Source of the DNA: an uncultured Lachnospiraceae bacterium
GTDB lineage: Bacteria; Bacillota; Clostridia; Lachnospirales; Lachnospiraceae
Direction of reading: 5' to 3'
Length of the DNA stretch: 54,885 nt
NCBI GenBank assembly: GCA_947169235.1
Contig: CAMVOY010000008.1
Span: 1-54,885, forward strand
The notes under the pieces were generated by a model. That model saw nothing but the letters and a program-made list of their open reading frames with translations, was not told the DNA's origin and did not search any database. Each line of letters begins with the position of its first letter. The stretch's first letter is position 1. Below are positions 26,380-34,802 of the stretch, piece by piece. The translations under genes and the position numbers were made by a program.

Positions 26380-26715
26380 ATGAGTAGAAAAAAAACAAAG
26401 GCTGAGCCGCGAGAGATCTACTCGTTCCGGATCAGCAGGGATGAAAAAGAAAAGCTTTATGCGAATGCGAAAACCTATGGAGTCAGTCCCTCGGAGTATT
26501 TGCGGGCGGTTGCAGTAAGCGGAAATGCCTATGATCCGAAACTTAGCGAGGACAGACAAAAACTGTTGGAAGGGATATCACGAATCGGCAACAACATCAA
26601 TCAGATAGCCAGGTGGGCAAACACGAATCAGACAGTTTCTCAAGATACCGTCGAGAACGTGTGGGGAGAGCTGATCTCCATACATAAGCTGATATCAATA
26701 ATAACAGGCAGGTGA
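26380..26715 (+). CDS. mobC: MobC-like mobilization accessory protein
   Basis: 111-residue protein that helps the relaxase at oriT. The N-terminus has a ribbon-helix-helix-like strand (IYSFRISRDEKEKLYANAKT) and the C-terminus the diagnostic MobC signature RIGNNINQIARWANT. Start at 26380 after GTGAGG; the longer open frame upstream runs through the oriT candidate. Its stop overlaps the relaxase start region, so the two are translated together. Confidence 0.85.
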   Translation: MSRKKTKAEPREIYSFRISRDEKEKLYANAKTYGVSPSEYLRAVAVSGNAYDPKLSEDRQKLLEGISRIGNNINQIARWANTNQTVSQDTVENVWGELISIHKLISIITGR

Positions 26716-26720
26716 TAGCG

Positions 26721-28601
26721 ATGGCCATAACGAAAATACTGAGCCTCAATATGTCAAAGACCGGCGATTCGGCATCCCACCTGCTCAACTCCCTTCATTA
26801 CATCGTAGATGTCGAGAAGACCGAAGAACATGCGCTGGTCGGGAGCGTCAACTGTCTTCCGATTGCAGACGAAGCCTATAAGCAGATGGTTGAGACGAAG
26901 AAGTTTTTCGGAAAGCAGACCGGTAGACAGGGCTATCAGATTATCATTTCTTTCGAGAAGGGAGAAACAACGCCGGATGTCGCGTTTCAGATCGCAGGGG
27001 AGTTTACTGAGCAATACCTGAAAAATCAGTATGAATGTCTCTATGCTGTTCATGATGACAAGGAGCATTGTCATATCCATATTGTGTTCAATAGCGTGAA
27101 TCTGGAGACAGGGCGGAAGTTCTCCTATAAAAAGGGAGACTGGAAACATGTGATGCAGCCGATCACCAACCGGCTTTGTGAAAAATACGATTTGAACATC
27201 ATGCCGGCGGAGTACAGCACCGAGAAGACCAATCTGCCACGAGATATCTACAATCAGCAGCAAGAGTATCGGGAGCTGATCAAAGAGGATTGCGAATATG
27301 TCCTTAGTATCGCGGAGGATGTGAATCATTTCATATGGCTCCTCCGCGAGATGGGATATTCGGTTAAAGAGGGAAAACACATCGCGGTTACGATCCCCGG
27401 TATGAAACGATATGCCAGGATTGATTCCATAGATAAGCGGTTTTCAAGAGAAGGAATCGAGTCAGGAGTGAATCGTGGGTTCCGGATACTGAAGTTCGGA
27501 TACCTGACTGAGCCGGTCGTGTACAAAAAGACTACCGGACCGTTTACACTTATCATCTGTTACCGGAAGCAGTTAAGAGGCAGGCGGGCAGCCGATGTTC
27601 ATCGTTTTAAGTACCATTCGGCATATCTGTACAAGCAGATCAAGATTTTTTACAGGCTGCAGGAGGAATACCTCTTTATGGTGGATCACAAACTTGAGAC
27701 AGCTGAAGATGTCCTGAAATGCGGCAGAGCATTCCTTGATGAAATCAAACACATTGAAGAATGTCAAAAGAAGATCTACCGCGAAAACGCCGCATTAAAG
27801 AGAAAATGTAAATCCATCGAGGATGTCCCTTCGTATCAAAGGAAGCATTATGATAACGAGAAACAGCTTAAGGAGCTGTCGGCGAGAAAGAAGGATTTGA
27901 AACATCAGTATGACCTTCTTGTGAGAATATATTGCCGGAGTGATGAAAACGATTTTGAGCCGGAGTTTAATCGGATTGCTGATGAGTGGGACGGAAAAGA
28001 GATCGAGGCATCGCAGGAGGAACTGCTTGCCGAAGTTCCGGAGTACCCACCACATAAAGAGCGCAGAGAAGCAGCTGAAAAGGCAGCTAAAGAAGCACAG
28101 GAAAAAGTAGCCAGGGAAGCGGCAGAAAAGGCAGCAAAGGAAGCGGCCAAAAAAGCAGCAAAAAAGGAAGCTAAAGATATGGCTGAAAGAGCTGCCAGAG
28201 AAAAAGCGGCTCGGGAAACGGCAGAAAAGGCGGCCCGAGAGAAAGCTGAGAAAGAAGCAAAGGAGAAAGCAAAACAAATAGCACAAGACCTGATAGAGTC
28301 CTATCAGGCAGATGAGGAGGTATATTATGACAGAAGAACAAAAGAAGGCTCTTTGGAATCTGGAGCAGGAGGATTTGATCAATCTTATTCTGTCTCAGGA
28401 TGGGAAAGTCAGCAAACTGAAAAAAGCGAATTCCAATCTTTCCTCGCAGAACAACGAGCTAATCGAGCAAGTGAAGGAAGACGGGGACGAGATAAAGAGG
28501 CTGAACGACAGAATCGGGAGCTTGAGCGACAGCGACAAGGAATTGAAGGAAGCGAACCGGTTAAAGAAAGAAGTCGAGAAAGATCGGGAAGAGCTCGATG
28601 A
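26721..28601 (+). CDS. MobA/VirD2-type relaxase
   Basis: 626-residue conjugative DNA-nicking enzyme. Candidate nucleophile Y27 in NSLHYIVDVEKT, and the metal-binding histidines in EHCHIHIVFNSVN (H116, H118, H120) identify a relaxase of the MOBP type. After the nuclease domain comes a long coiled coil, including about 90 residues of EKAAKEA-type Ala/Lys/Glu repeats (roughly 450-540), then an Arg/Gln/Glu-rich tail. Start at 26721 (AGGTGA 6 nt upstream); an in-frame GTG at 26712 is possible. The last 275 nt overlap the next gene in another frame, so the tail is either genuinely dual-coded or dispensable. Confidence 0.88.
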   Translation: MAITKILSLNMSKTGDSASHLLNSLHYIVDVEKTEEHALVGSVNCLPIADEAYKQMVETKKFFGKQTGRQGYQIIISFEKGETTPDVAFQIAGEFTEQYLKNQYECLYAVHDDKEHCHIHIVFNSVNLETGRKFSYKKGDWKHVMQPITNRLCEKYDLNIMPAEYSTEKTNLPRDIYNQQQEYRELIKEDCEYVLSIAEDVNHFIWLLREMGYSVKEGKHIAVTIPGMKRYARIDSIDKRFSREGIESGVNRGFRILKFGYLTEPVVYKKTTGPFTLIICYRKQLRGRRAADVHRFKYHSAYLYKQIKIFYRLQEEYLFMVDHKLETAEDVLKCGRAFLDEIKHIEECQKKIYRENAALKRKCKSIEDVPSYQRKHYDNEKQLKELSARKKDLKHQYDLLVRIYCRSDENDFEPEFNRIADEWDGKEIEASQEELLAEVPEYPPHKERREAAEKAAKEAQEKVAREAAEKAAKEAAKKAAKKEAKDMAERAAREKAARETAEKAAREKAEKEAKEKAKQIAQDLIESYQADEEVYYDRRTKEGSLESGAGGFDQSYSVSGWESQQTEKSEFQSFLAEQRANRASEGRRGRDKEAERQNRELERQRQGIEGSEPVKERSRERSGRAR

Positions 28602-29529
28602 GCGCAGCAGGGGACTTGATGACCGAGAAAAGTCCATGTATTTGGAAATGCTCGAATATAAGGAAAAGTGCGACGAGAATGTCAGAGCCGTGAAGAATCA
28701 ATGCATGAAGGACAATGATGCTGCAGCTGAAAGTCGTGACAGAGCTGAGAAATACGAGGAGGAGACAAGAGAGTTACTTCAGAACGAGAAACAGCATATC
28801 CATACGGAAGCTGAGATCCTTGTGGCTGACCATATCCGAAAGCTCGACGAAAAAGAAGATCGATATTTGGAAAAACGATTAAGCGAGCTCAATAAGAAAT
28901 ACATAATCGACAGGGACAAAGCGAAGATAGTCTTCACTCTGATGTTGGTACATATCGTATGTTTCGGGGTGTTCTCAGAGCGTCTCGGACAGGATATGAT
29001 AGGAATCGGAAAGGCGGTAGGAAAAGAGTTTGATTGGGGACTGCAGGTCGTTCAGGGTTGGATGAAGGGTGCCGGTCGTGCGTTAAAGGATGTGTCCGTG
29101 ATTGGAGACATCACTCCATACCTGATTCTCGTTCTGGCGGTCCTCGCCGTGACGGGCGTTTTCATCACGCTGATTTACGTGGCTTTCAAATATCTGACCA
29201 ATAAGAGACGGTTTGACGAGGCCCCCCGTTGGATCATGGCATCAACCGGCGTGCTCGCTGTGTCGGTATCGCGAGCGGATCTTCCTTTTGTGGAAAACTG
29301 GAACCTGATCCTGATCTGGCTTGCCATACAGGTAGCGTTCCCCCTTATCCGCGCCGGATACCGATTTGTACGGGATTTGGAGAAGTCAAAGCGAAACTCG
29401 CGACAAACAAAGTTTGACTCAGAGGATGTAAAAAAGAGACTGATTGGTATCGGAAGCGCTGTGCTGGCTGGAGGAATACTGATTGGAGGGCTTTATGCGA
29501 TCGGTAGGCTGATTCTGTTCAGAAAATAG
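28327..29529 (+). CDS. coiled-coil membrane protein of the mobilization module
   Basis: 400 residues. The first 200 are charged heptad-rich coiled coil (KVSKLKKANSNLSSQNNELIEQV.., ELDERSRGLDDREKS). Four hydrophobic segments follow at about 203-220, 265-290, 310-345 and 375-395, with a cytosolic basic loop RDLEKSKRNSRQTKF. Start at 28327 behind GAGGAGG, inside the relaxase gene. Function unknown; position after the relaxase suggests a membrane tether for the relaxosome or contact with the helper's transfer machinery (inference). Confidence 0.75.
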   Translation: MTEEQKKALWNLEQEDLINLILSQDGKVSKLKKANSNLSSQNNELIEQVKEDGDEIKRLNDRIGSLSDSDKELKEANRLKKEVEKDREELDERSRGLDDREKSMYLEMLEYKEKCDENVRAVKNQCMKDNDAAAESRDRAEKYEEETRELLQNEKQHIHTEAEILVADHIRKLDEKEDRYLEKRLSELNKKYIIDRDKAKIVFTLMLVHIVCFGVFSERLGQDMIGIGKAVGKEFDWGLQVVQGWMKGAGRALKDVSVIGDITPYLILVLAVLAVTGVFITLIYVAFKYLTNKRRFDEAPRWIMASTGVLAVSVSRADLPFVENWNLILIWLAIQVAFPLIRAGYRFVRDLEKSKRNSRQTKFDSEDVKKRLIGIGSAVLAGGILIGGLYAIGRLILFRK

Positions 29530-29561
29530 TAGAATTCGGCGTGGCTTTTTGCAAAAAAAAC

Positions 29562-29590
29562 TTGCTACTTTGTTTCGATATGTGTATAAT
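29562..29590 (+). promoter_or_regulatory. promoter of the JAMM gene pair
   Basis: TTGCTA (29562-29567), 17-nt spacer, TATAAT (29585-29590). Confidence 0.7.
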
Positions 29591-29619
29591 GAAGGTGAAA
29601 TAGGAGGAAATCAGCAAAA

Positions 29620-30195
29620 ATGATCAAAGAAGACCAGCGATATGGACGGGATAAAGGCACAATAGTGAATAAATCATATATTGAAAGTGGCGCTTTTCGA
29701 AGGAAATTTGATTCTTTAACAGATAATCTAAGATTAGCAAGACTTCTTTATGAAATATCCAAAGAAATGTTGTTCCATAGGAGTGGGACACGAATTGAAG
29801 ACATGTATTGGATAGACAGAGATACAGGTGAAGTAGTTGCAAAGATTATAGACCAAACAGATGATGTCAAACAGAAAGTCGTCTATACAGATGCTGTAAA
29901 AAGAGCAATTGAAAACCATCAAAACCTGATAACGCTTCATACGCATCCGGCAAGTATGCCGCCAAGTCCAGATGACTTTAATGCCTACATGCAAAATGGA
30001 TATGTAATGAGTTTGGTAATCTGTCATGATGGAACGATTTACCAATATGAATCCAAACAGTTGATCAACGAGAGACTGTTTGCTATGTATGTTCAGAGAT
30101 ATATACTTGAGGGATACGAAGAAAAAGATGCCCAACTAAAGGCTTTAACGGTTATTCGCCACAATCATAATATTGATTTTTGGGAGGTGATCTGA
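29620..30195 (+). CDS. JAMM/JAB-motif putative metalloprotease
   Basis: 191-residue cytosolic protein. LHTHPASMPPSPDDFNAY contains H107, H109, S116 and D119, the zinc-binding H-x-H-P..S-x2-D signature of JAMM/JAB isopeptidases (one residue shorter than the classical spacing), preceded by a strand with conserved-looking Glu and followed by VMSLVICHDGTIYQY, the usual next strands. Bacterial members cut ubiquitin-like or C-terminal peptides, or occur in phage and toxin proteins. It has its own promoter and RBS TAGGAGG, and its stop overlaps the start of a tiny acidic gene. Base composition is AT-richer than the mobilization genes. Confidence 0.65.
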   Translation: MIKEDQRYGRDKGTIVNKSYIESGAFRRKFDSLTDNLRLARLLYEISKEMLFHRSGTRIEDMYWIDRDTGEVVAKIIDQTDDVKQKVVYTDAVKRAIENHQNLITLHTHPASMPPSPDDFNAYMQNGYVMSLVICHDGTIYQYESKQLINERLFAMYVQRYILEGYEEKDAQLKALTVIRHNHNIDFWEVI

Positions 30196-30365
30196 TGAAA
30201 AAACACATTGAATGGGAATGGTTCGAGGATGATACACCGGTGGATCTGAGCGAGTTTGAGAATATGTCAAGAGAAGAACTGGAAGCCGAGATATCTGAAT
30301 TGGAAGCAGAAGCAATAAAGGAAAGAGACCGTATTCGCCGTGAAGAGGCGCTTGCATCTGTCTGA
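30195..30365 (+). CDS. small acidic protein coupled to the JAMM gene
   Basis: 56 residues: KKHIEWEWFEDDTPVDLSEF then a helical Glu-rich stretch EELEAEISELEAEAIK ending RREEALASV. Start overlaps the upstream stop (TGATG) with GGGAGGTGA as ribosome site, so it is translated in fixed ratio to the JAMM protein. No homology recognised. It could be the substrate, inhibitor or antitoxin partner of that protease (inference). Confidence 0.6.
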   Translation: MKKHIEWEWFEDDTPVDLSEFENMSREELEAEISELEAEAIKERDRIRREEALASV

Positions 30366-30371
30366 ATTAGG

Positions 30372-30401
30372 AGAGGTAGCCAAATGGTTACCTCTTTTTT
30401 T
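30372..30401 (+). terminator. terminator of the JAMM operon
   Basis: AGAGGTAGCC-AAAT-GGTTACCTCT stem with T7, 7 nt after the small acidic gene's stop. Confidence 0.8.
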
Positions 30402-30500
30402 AGAAAACCTCAGTATCCTGCGGGGATCGTTCCGGATGTCTTTGAGATTGAGTCTGTAAATGAAGAAACCATCTACGATAGGATTTTGTGGGGATTGTGA
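30384..30500 (+). CDS. possible 38-residue ORF over the terminator
   Basis: ATG at 30384 with AGGAG 9 nt upstream opens a 38-codon frame (MVTSFFRKPQYPAGIVPD.. to ..YDRILWGL). It reads through the terminator hairpin, so it is either a short peptide or chance. Confidence 0.25.
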   Translation: MVTSFFRKPQYPAGIVPDVFEIESVNEETIYDRILWGL

Positions 30501-30539
30501 TTTCAAATAGTATACGTATGTTTTTTGCGAGGTAAAAAA

Positions 30540-31085
30540 ATGTTTTGTATGGTTATGGCTATGGTGGATTCACCTGATGACAAGGACAAGGTGAAGAAGC
30601 TATATAACAAGTATAATAAGCTAATGCTGTACGTATCAAACGGAATCCTGCATAATCCGGCAGATGTTGAGGATGCAGTGATGACCGCTTGGGAGCGTAT
30701 TCTTAAAAACCTTAACAAAATCTCTGAAATTTCTTGTCCGGAAACGAAGAGTTTCATCGTTACAGTAATTGAGAGGATATCCATAGATCTCTACCGTAAG
30801 AATACCAGAATACGAGATAAAGAGGCGCCGATAGATGCGTTTGAGGATTCGCCATTCTTTGCAACCGCAGATAAGGAGATGGAGGGCGTGGAAATCAGAG
30901 ATGCGATAAACCGTATTCCAAAAGTTTATGCAGAGGCACTCTTGCTGTACTATCTGAATGACATGACTATGAAGGAGATGTCTGAAATGCTTGAAATATC
31001 CGAAGATGCAGTAAGTAAAAGAGTTCAAAGAGGAAGAGCACTAATTAAGCAGAGCTTGGAAGGAGGGGTTGACCATGACAGATGA
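30540..31085 (+). CDS. ECF-type RNA polymerase sigma factor
   Basis: 181-residue sigma-70-family factor with only regions 2 and 4. Region 2: LYNKYNKLMLYVSNGILHNPADVEDAVMTAWERILKN, with RISIDLYRKN. Region 4: INRIPKVYAEALLLYYLNDMTMKEMSEMLEISEDAVSKRVQRGRALIKQ, the -35-binding helix-turn-helix. Start at 30540 (GCGAGG upstream) rather than the earlier TTG. It overlaps the next gene, a membrane-anchored anti-sigma candidate, by 11 nt. Likely directs RNA polymerase to promoters of the lipoprotein cargo downstream (inference). Confidence 0.9.
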   Translation: MFCMVMAMVDSPDDKDKVKKLYNKYNKLMLYVSNGILHNPADVEDAVMTAWERILKNLNKISEISCPETKSFIVTVIERISIDLYRKNTRIRDKEAPIDAFEDSPFFATADKEMEGVEIRDAINRIPKVYAEALLLYYLNDMTMKEMSEMLEISEDAVSKRVQRGRALIKQSLEGGVDHDR

Positions 31086-31782
31086 CGAGATCAGAGAAGT
31101 GCTGAGGGGTTATGTGGCGGTAGAGATGGCTCTTTTGCCGGAGGATGATGAGATACCTGGTTTTCCTCCCTTTTCCCGCAGGTATAAGAGGAGAATGAGA
31201 GAGCTGTTAGGAGCCCACAGATACTTTGGTGGCAGGGTTAACGTATATCGTATCGTCAGAAAAGCTGCCATTTTCGTTATAGTATTACTGAGTTTAATCT
31301 CGGCAAACACTATAAGTGCGCATGTTTTAGGTATCGATCCGTGGAATTATATCACATCTTTTGTGTCGGATGTTATCATGGAGAAAAAGACTTATGTGAA
31401 GAATGAGTCGGTTGATATGTCACAGGTTCCAAAACCTGTTTCAGACAGACCGTTATATGTGCCGGAGGGGTATAAACAGACCGGACAGCTTATTGATGAA
31501 ACATACGTTGTTGATATCTCTTGGGAGAATAATGGTAAGTATATCGGTTATAATCGGGTTGAAATGCTTGGAGGAGCGTTTACTAAAACAACGGATGCAG
31601 AATACGAATCAGTTAAGAATGTGTCCATTGCCGGCATTCTGGGAAAGCTGTATAAAAAAGGAGATGAGTATTGGCTTGATTGGAGTGATGAGAACTATTC
31701 ATATGATATCGATTCGGAAGGAGTTGACAACCCTGAAATAACGTTAAAACGTATGGCTGAAAGTATTTATCAAAAAAAATGA
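31075..31782 (+). CDS. putative anti-sigma factor, single-pass membrane protein
   Basis: 235 residues: cytosolic N-terminal domain of about 60 residues (DDEIREVLRGYVAVEMALLP..), one membrane helix KAAIFVIVLLSLISANTISA, and an extracellular domain ending DIDSEGVDNPEITLKRMAESIYQ. Overlap with the sigma gene and this topology are those of an anti-sigma factor; the outer part resembles DUF4367-like sensing domains. RBS AGGAGGGG 6 nt before ATG. The 3' end, about 35 codons, is present in whole or part two more times downstream as gene fragments. Confidence 0.75.
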   Translation: MTDDEIREVLRGYVAVEMALLPEDDEIPGFPPFSRRYKRRMRELLGAHRYFGGRVNVYRIVRKAAIFVIVLLSLISANTISAHVLGIDPWNYITSFVSDVIMEKKTYVKNESVDMSQVPKPVSDRPLYVPEGYKQTGQLIDETYVVDISWENNGKYIGYNRVEMLGGAFTKTTDAEYESVKNVSIAGILGKLYKKGDEYWLDWSDENYSYDIDSEGVDNPEITLKRMAESIYQKK

Positions 31783-31874
31783 GAAACCCTTGTCCGATTT
31801 CGTCTTCCGCCGTCGTTATAGTGTATAGAGGGATGAAAAGAATCCTCTAAAATACTTAAGGAAAGGAGAAAGAT
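31679..31874 (+). repeat. dispersed repeat copy A: anti-sigma 3' end plus leader
   Basis: Last part of the anti-sigma gene, then a conserved stretch beginning GAGAAACCCTTGTCCGATTT, with CGTCGTTATAG and the hairpin AGAGGGAT..AATCCTCT, and ending in AGGAAAGGAG before the next start. This copy has eight A before TGAG, which creates the anti-sigma stop; copies B and C have seven A and read on. Confidence 0.8.
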
Positions 31875-32342
31875 ATGCTCGGATTCGAAGGTGACAAGCT
31901 TTCGACAAGAAAGGTAAGAATACTATCACTAGTTTCTCGAATAGTAACAATGGCAATACTTATAGTAGTGATTATAATAAAAATCAATTTGCCATTTTTT
32001 TGTGATGGGGTTCGGATTGCCTATGGACTGGGGTTTTCAGAAATGTCAGGGGTTCTTCTGATAAACGTTGTATTTAGTGTAACGCTTATAATTATAACCT
32101 GTACATGTTTGATAGTGTTACGAACGGAAGTATGCGTATTTTGTAGGATACTATGCTTGATAATTATGGTCGTTCTTGAATTGTTGTATATGCGAGATCC
32201 TGCAGAGTTTCACATCGGCGAAACTACAAAGTGGTTTTGGTTAAGTATAATGCTGTATTTGGTTGGAATAATAATAAATTCGGCATACATTGTGTTTGGA
32301 TTCAGGAAGAAAAGTATACACAACATTTTTGGAAAGAGCTAG
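31875..32342 (+). CDS. small membrane protein, four helices
   Basis: 155 residues with hydrophobic segments at about 20-38, 57-78, 84-104 and 118-140; short basic ends (KLSTRKVR, FRKKSIHN). No known family. Its start sequence, RKVRILSLVSRIV, resembles the truncated peptide encoded in repeat copies B and C (RMPVRLVILVCRV), so those contain broken relatives. RBS AAGGAGA. Confidence 0.6.
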   Translation: MLGFEGDKLSTRKVRILSLVSRIVTMAILIVVIIIKINLPFFCDGVRIAYGLGFSEMSGVLLINVVFSVTLIIITCTCLIVLRTEVCVFCRILCLIIMVVLELLYMRDPAEFHIGETTKWFWLSIMLYLVGIIINSAYIVFGFRKKSIHNIFGKS

Positions 32343-32372
32343 TGAGATTCGATATTGTGTTGGAAGCATAAT

Positions 32373-32639
32373 TGAAGGAGTTGACAACCCTGAAATAACG
32401 TTAAAACGTATGGCTGAAAGTATTTATCAAAAAAATGAGAAACCCTTGTCCGATTTCGTCTTCTACCGTCGTTATAGTGTATAGAGGGATGAAAAGAATC
32501 CTCTATAACACTTAAGGAAAGGAGGAAAGTGTTTATGATCTGGAACAAAAGAATGCCGGTACGATTGGTGATACTAGTCTGTAGAGTCTGCTATTGAATA
32601 TGAATATATCAAATGCGGATAGTTGATTAGATGATTCTA
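32373..32639 (+). repeat. dispersed repeat copy B
   Basis: Contains the last about 21 codons of an anti-sigma-like gene (EGVDNPEITLKRMAESIYQK) without the body, the conserved leader, RBS AAAGGAGGAAAG and a 20-codon remnant (MIWNKRMPV..) that stops in a TAG/TGA-rich stretch. From 32515 to 32638 it is identical or nearly so to copy C. Confidence 0.85.
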
Positions 32640-32740
32640 GTAGATAATGGAGCTATGTGGCATTCTTATTAATATGCAGGGAAAGTTGCTCGACCAAAAT
32701 ATGGGCGAGTAACTTTCCTGTTTCGTTAGGGAGGATAGAG

Positions 32741-33862
32741 ATGAAAAGACCTTTTATGATTGCTATAATTCTAGGTGGAATATCATTATTAGCATGTGTT
32801 ATGGTTATAATGTCAAATAGTTATGACGATTCATCAAGTTGTTTGAAAGCTGAAAGGGCTAATAAGCAAACAGATTACAAACAAGATAGTTACTTGTCGA
32901 TTACATATACTCTACCTGATCCAAAGGCAGAAAGTGGCAGGAAAATGGTCTTTTATACATATGATCTCAACAATTCAGCATTGAAAGAACAAGCAGAAAT
33001 ACCTTTTGAATCGCAATATGCACTTGGATGTGTAGATATTAAAAGAGGCAAAGTATACTATTCTGCTGAAGATAAAGAGCATGGCAAGTTTGGTTCTGAT
33101 GTAAACGGAGTAGATCACTTGTTTGAATATGATATAAAAGCAAAATCAGCAGTTGTAATAGAAAAAGAAAACAGGGCGTATAACGATATTGTTTTAATTG
33201 ATGATAAATTACTGGTTACCACGATACCGTTGCATGCAATTACTACGGGTATGTTTGACTTGAATTCGCGTAAGTTTATTTTTAAATCGCCTAAGTGTAG
33301 GAATGAAGATGGGTATATTGATTACAAATATGACACGAGACCTGTAAAGCTTAATTACAATCCGAAGTATAAAGCATTTTTGAATGTGTGTGCAGTTGAG
33401 GATGACTTGTATGATATAGGCTTTAGAACCGGGGAAAAGGGAATAATATATACAATCAATTATATAAATAAGGATCTGGATATCATTACAAGTATTCCCT
33501 TTAAAATTAAGGATTTTAACTATGAGATCTCGGCCATATGTCAAACTTCAAAGAATCATGCACTTATGTTGGAAAGGGTATTTAGCGATGATGGAAGCAG
33601 TACGCAATTAAAGTACTATGATGTCGACTTGTCTACAAAAGAATGTAAAGAGACAGAGTCTCCATTTCCGGATCTGGTGAATGTAAAGAATTATTTTACT
33701 GTTGATGGTGGGAAAACCTTTTTTATCATAGGTGGGAAAAGTGGTGGAGAACAGGGACTACTGAAATATGACAGTCAAAGCAAAAAGTATGAAACAATTC
33801 TTAAAGACACAGATACTTCACATGTAGTAAACTGTTGTTGCGTGTCATCAGCGGGAGTATGA
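32741..33862 (+). CDS. membrane-anchored beta-propeller-like protein
   Basis: 373 residues: N-terminal membrane anchor/signal MKRPFMIAIILGGISLLACVMV (an LLAC lipobox is possible, Cys about 18), then a region of short beta-strand repeats (..GKVYYSAED.., ..HLFEYDIKAKS.., ..LKYYDVDLSTKE.., ..GLLKYDSQSKKYE..) like propeller blades. Start at 32741 after GGGAGG. Its 3' end (..NCCCVSSAGV) stops just before repeat copy C and may have been trimmed by recombination. Distantly like the lipoprotein at 38483. Function unknown. Confidence 0.6.
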   Translation: MKRPFMIAIILGGISLLACVMVIMSNSYDDSSSCLKAERANKQTDYKQDSYLSITYTLPDPKAESGRKMVFYTYDLNNSALKEQAEIPFESQYALGCVDIKRGKVYYSAEDKEHGKFGSDVNGVDHLFEYDIKAKSAVVIEKENRAYNDIVLIDDKLLVTTIPLHAITTGMFDLNSRKFIFKSPKCRNEDGYIDYKYDTRPVKLNYNPKYKAFLNVCAVEDDLYDIGFRTGEKGIIYTINYINKDLDIITSIPFKIKDFNYEISAICQTSKNHALMLERVFSDDGSSTQLKYYDVDLSTKECKETESPFPDLVNVKNYFTVDGGKTFFIIGGKSGGEQGLLKYDSQSKKYETILKDTDTSHVVNCCCVSSAGV

Positions 33863-33896
33863 TACTAATCTATCAGACTACGCCAAGTATGATGAC

Positions 33897-34202
33897 ATTG
33901 GAGAGATGAAAACTATTCGTATGATATCGATTCGGAAGGAGTTGACAACCCTGAAGTTGAGCTAAAACATATGGCTGAAAGTATTTATCAAAAAAATGAG
34001 AAACCCTTGTCCGATTTTGTCTTCCTCCGTCGTTATAGTATATAGAGGGATGAAAAGAATCCTCTATAACACTTAAGGAAAGGAGGAAAGTGTTTATGAT
34101 CTGGAACAAAAGAATGCCGGTACGATTGGTGATACTAGTCTGTAGAGTCTGCTATTGAATATGAATATATCAAATGCGGATAGTTGATTAGATGATTCTA
34201 AT
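33897..34202 (+). repeat. dispersed repeat copy C
   Basis: Longest copy. Begins with about 35 codons of an anti-sigma-like C-terminus (RDENYSYDIDSEGVDNPEVELKHMAESIYQ; differs from copy A at PEVELKH versus PEITLKR), then the same leader, RBS and 20-codon membrane-protein remnant as copy B. Coding differences show it came from a different paralogue than copy A. Confidence 0.85.
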
Positions 34203-34234
34203 GGGATGATCCCTGCTGCAGGAGGTGCTTACTC

Positions 34235-34645
34235 ATGGACTTCAACCATATCAAACTGGTTTTTATCTTGATAGCTATCGTTGCTCTTCCAATCGGCACA
34301 TTGACTGCTTGTACAAATGAAGTTGCTGTTGTAAAAGATGATAAGACTACTAGTTCTGAAGATGAAAATGAGATTATATATGACTATGCTCCGGTAATAA
34401 TGTATGATAGACATATGTATCGAGCAAATAGAGAATATGTAGAATCATTAGGCGAAACAGTAGATTTATCAAATATGAAGATGGTTGGCAAAGTAAAAAA
34501 ATACATTAAAAACCGACCGTTAAACAATTCGGACGAGGACTTTTCATGTACAGCGCCATGTGTGGGGAAAGATGTCTATTTAAGTAAATCAGGAAGCCTT
34601 TTTATAGAGGAAGACTTTGGCTATTCAGAATGGATTACTAATTAA
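34235..34645 (+). CDS. small lipoprotein, paralogue of next gene's N-half
   Basis: 136 residues with signal peptide and lipobox LTAC (Cys about 26). The mature part, APVIMYDRHMYRANREYVESLGETVDLSNMKMVGKVKKYI.., aligns with residues about 60-150 of the following gene (PPAIKFRGKIYISRRDYQ..DVGKVERSI). RBS GGAGGTG. Either a single-domain version or a truncated one. Function unknown. Confidence 0.6.
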   Translation: MDFNHIKLVFILIAIVALPIGTLTACTNEVAVVKDDKTTSSEDENEIIYDYAPVIMYDRHMYRANREYVESLGETVDLSNMKMVGKVKKYIKNRPLNNSDEDFSCTAPCVGKDVYLSKSGSLFIEEDFGYSEWITN

Positions 34646-34802
34646 GGTCATTGCAATTTTGAATGGTTATGGAAAAACTAAAAAGGGACTTGCTCATGCG
34701 GTTACTGTATGGCATGGATAGTTAAGTCATGCGAGTTGAAGTAGAATACAGAAGATACGTCAAGCGCGGCGCAGATTATCAGTTAAAGGGAGGAATTCAA
34801 AG

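Noticed and set aside
27795-28382. 195-codon minus-strand ORF opposite the relaxase
   Set aside because: Phe/Leu/Cys-rich shadow of the Ala/Lys repeat region; no ribosome site.
31760-31810. ECF promoter in the repeat leader (GAAACC with CGTC)
   Set aside because: Neither CGTC lies at the usual 16-17 nt from GAAACC (spacings are about 12 and 22), so I list a conserved leader, not a defined promoter.
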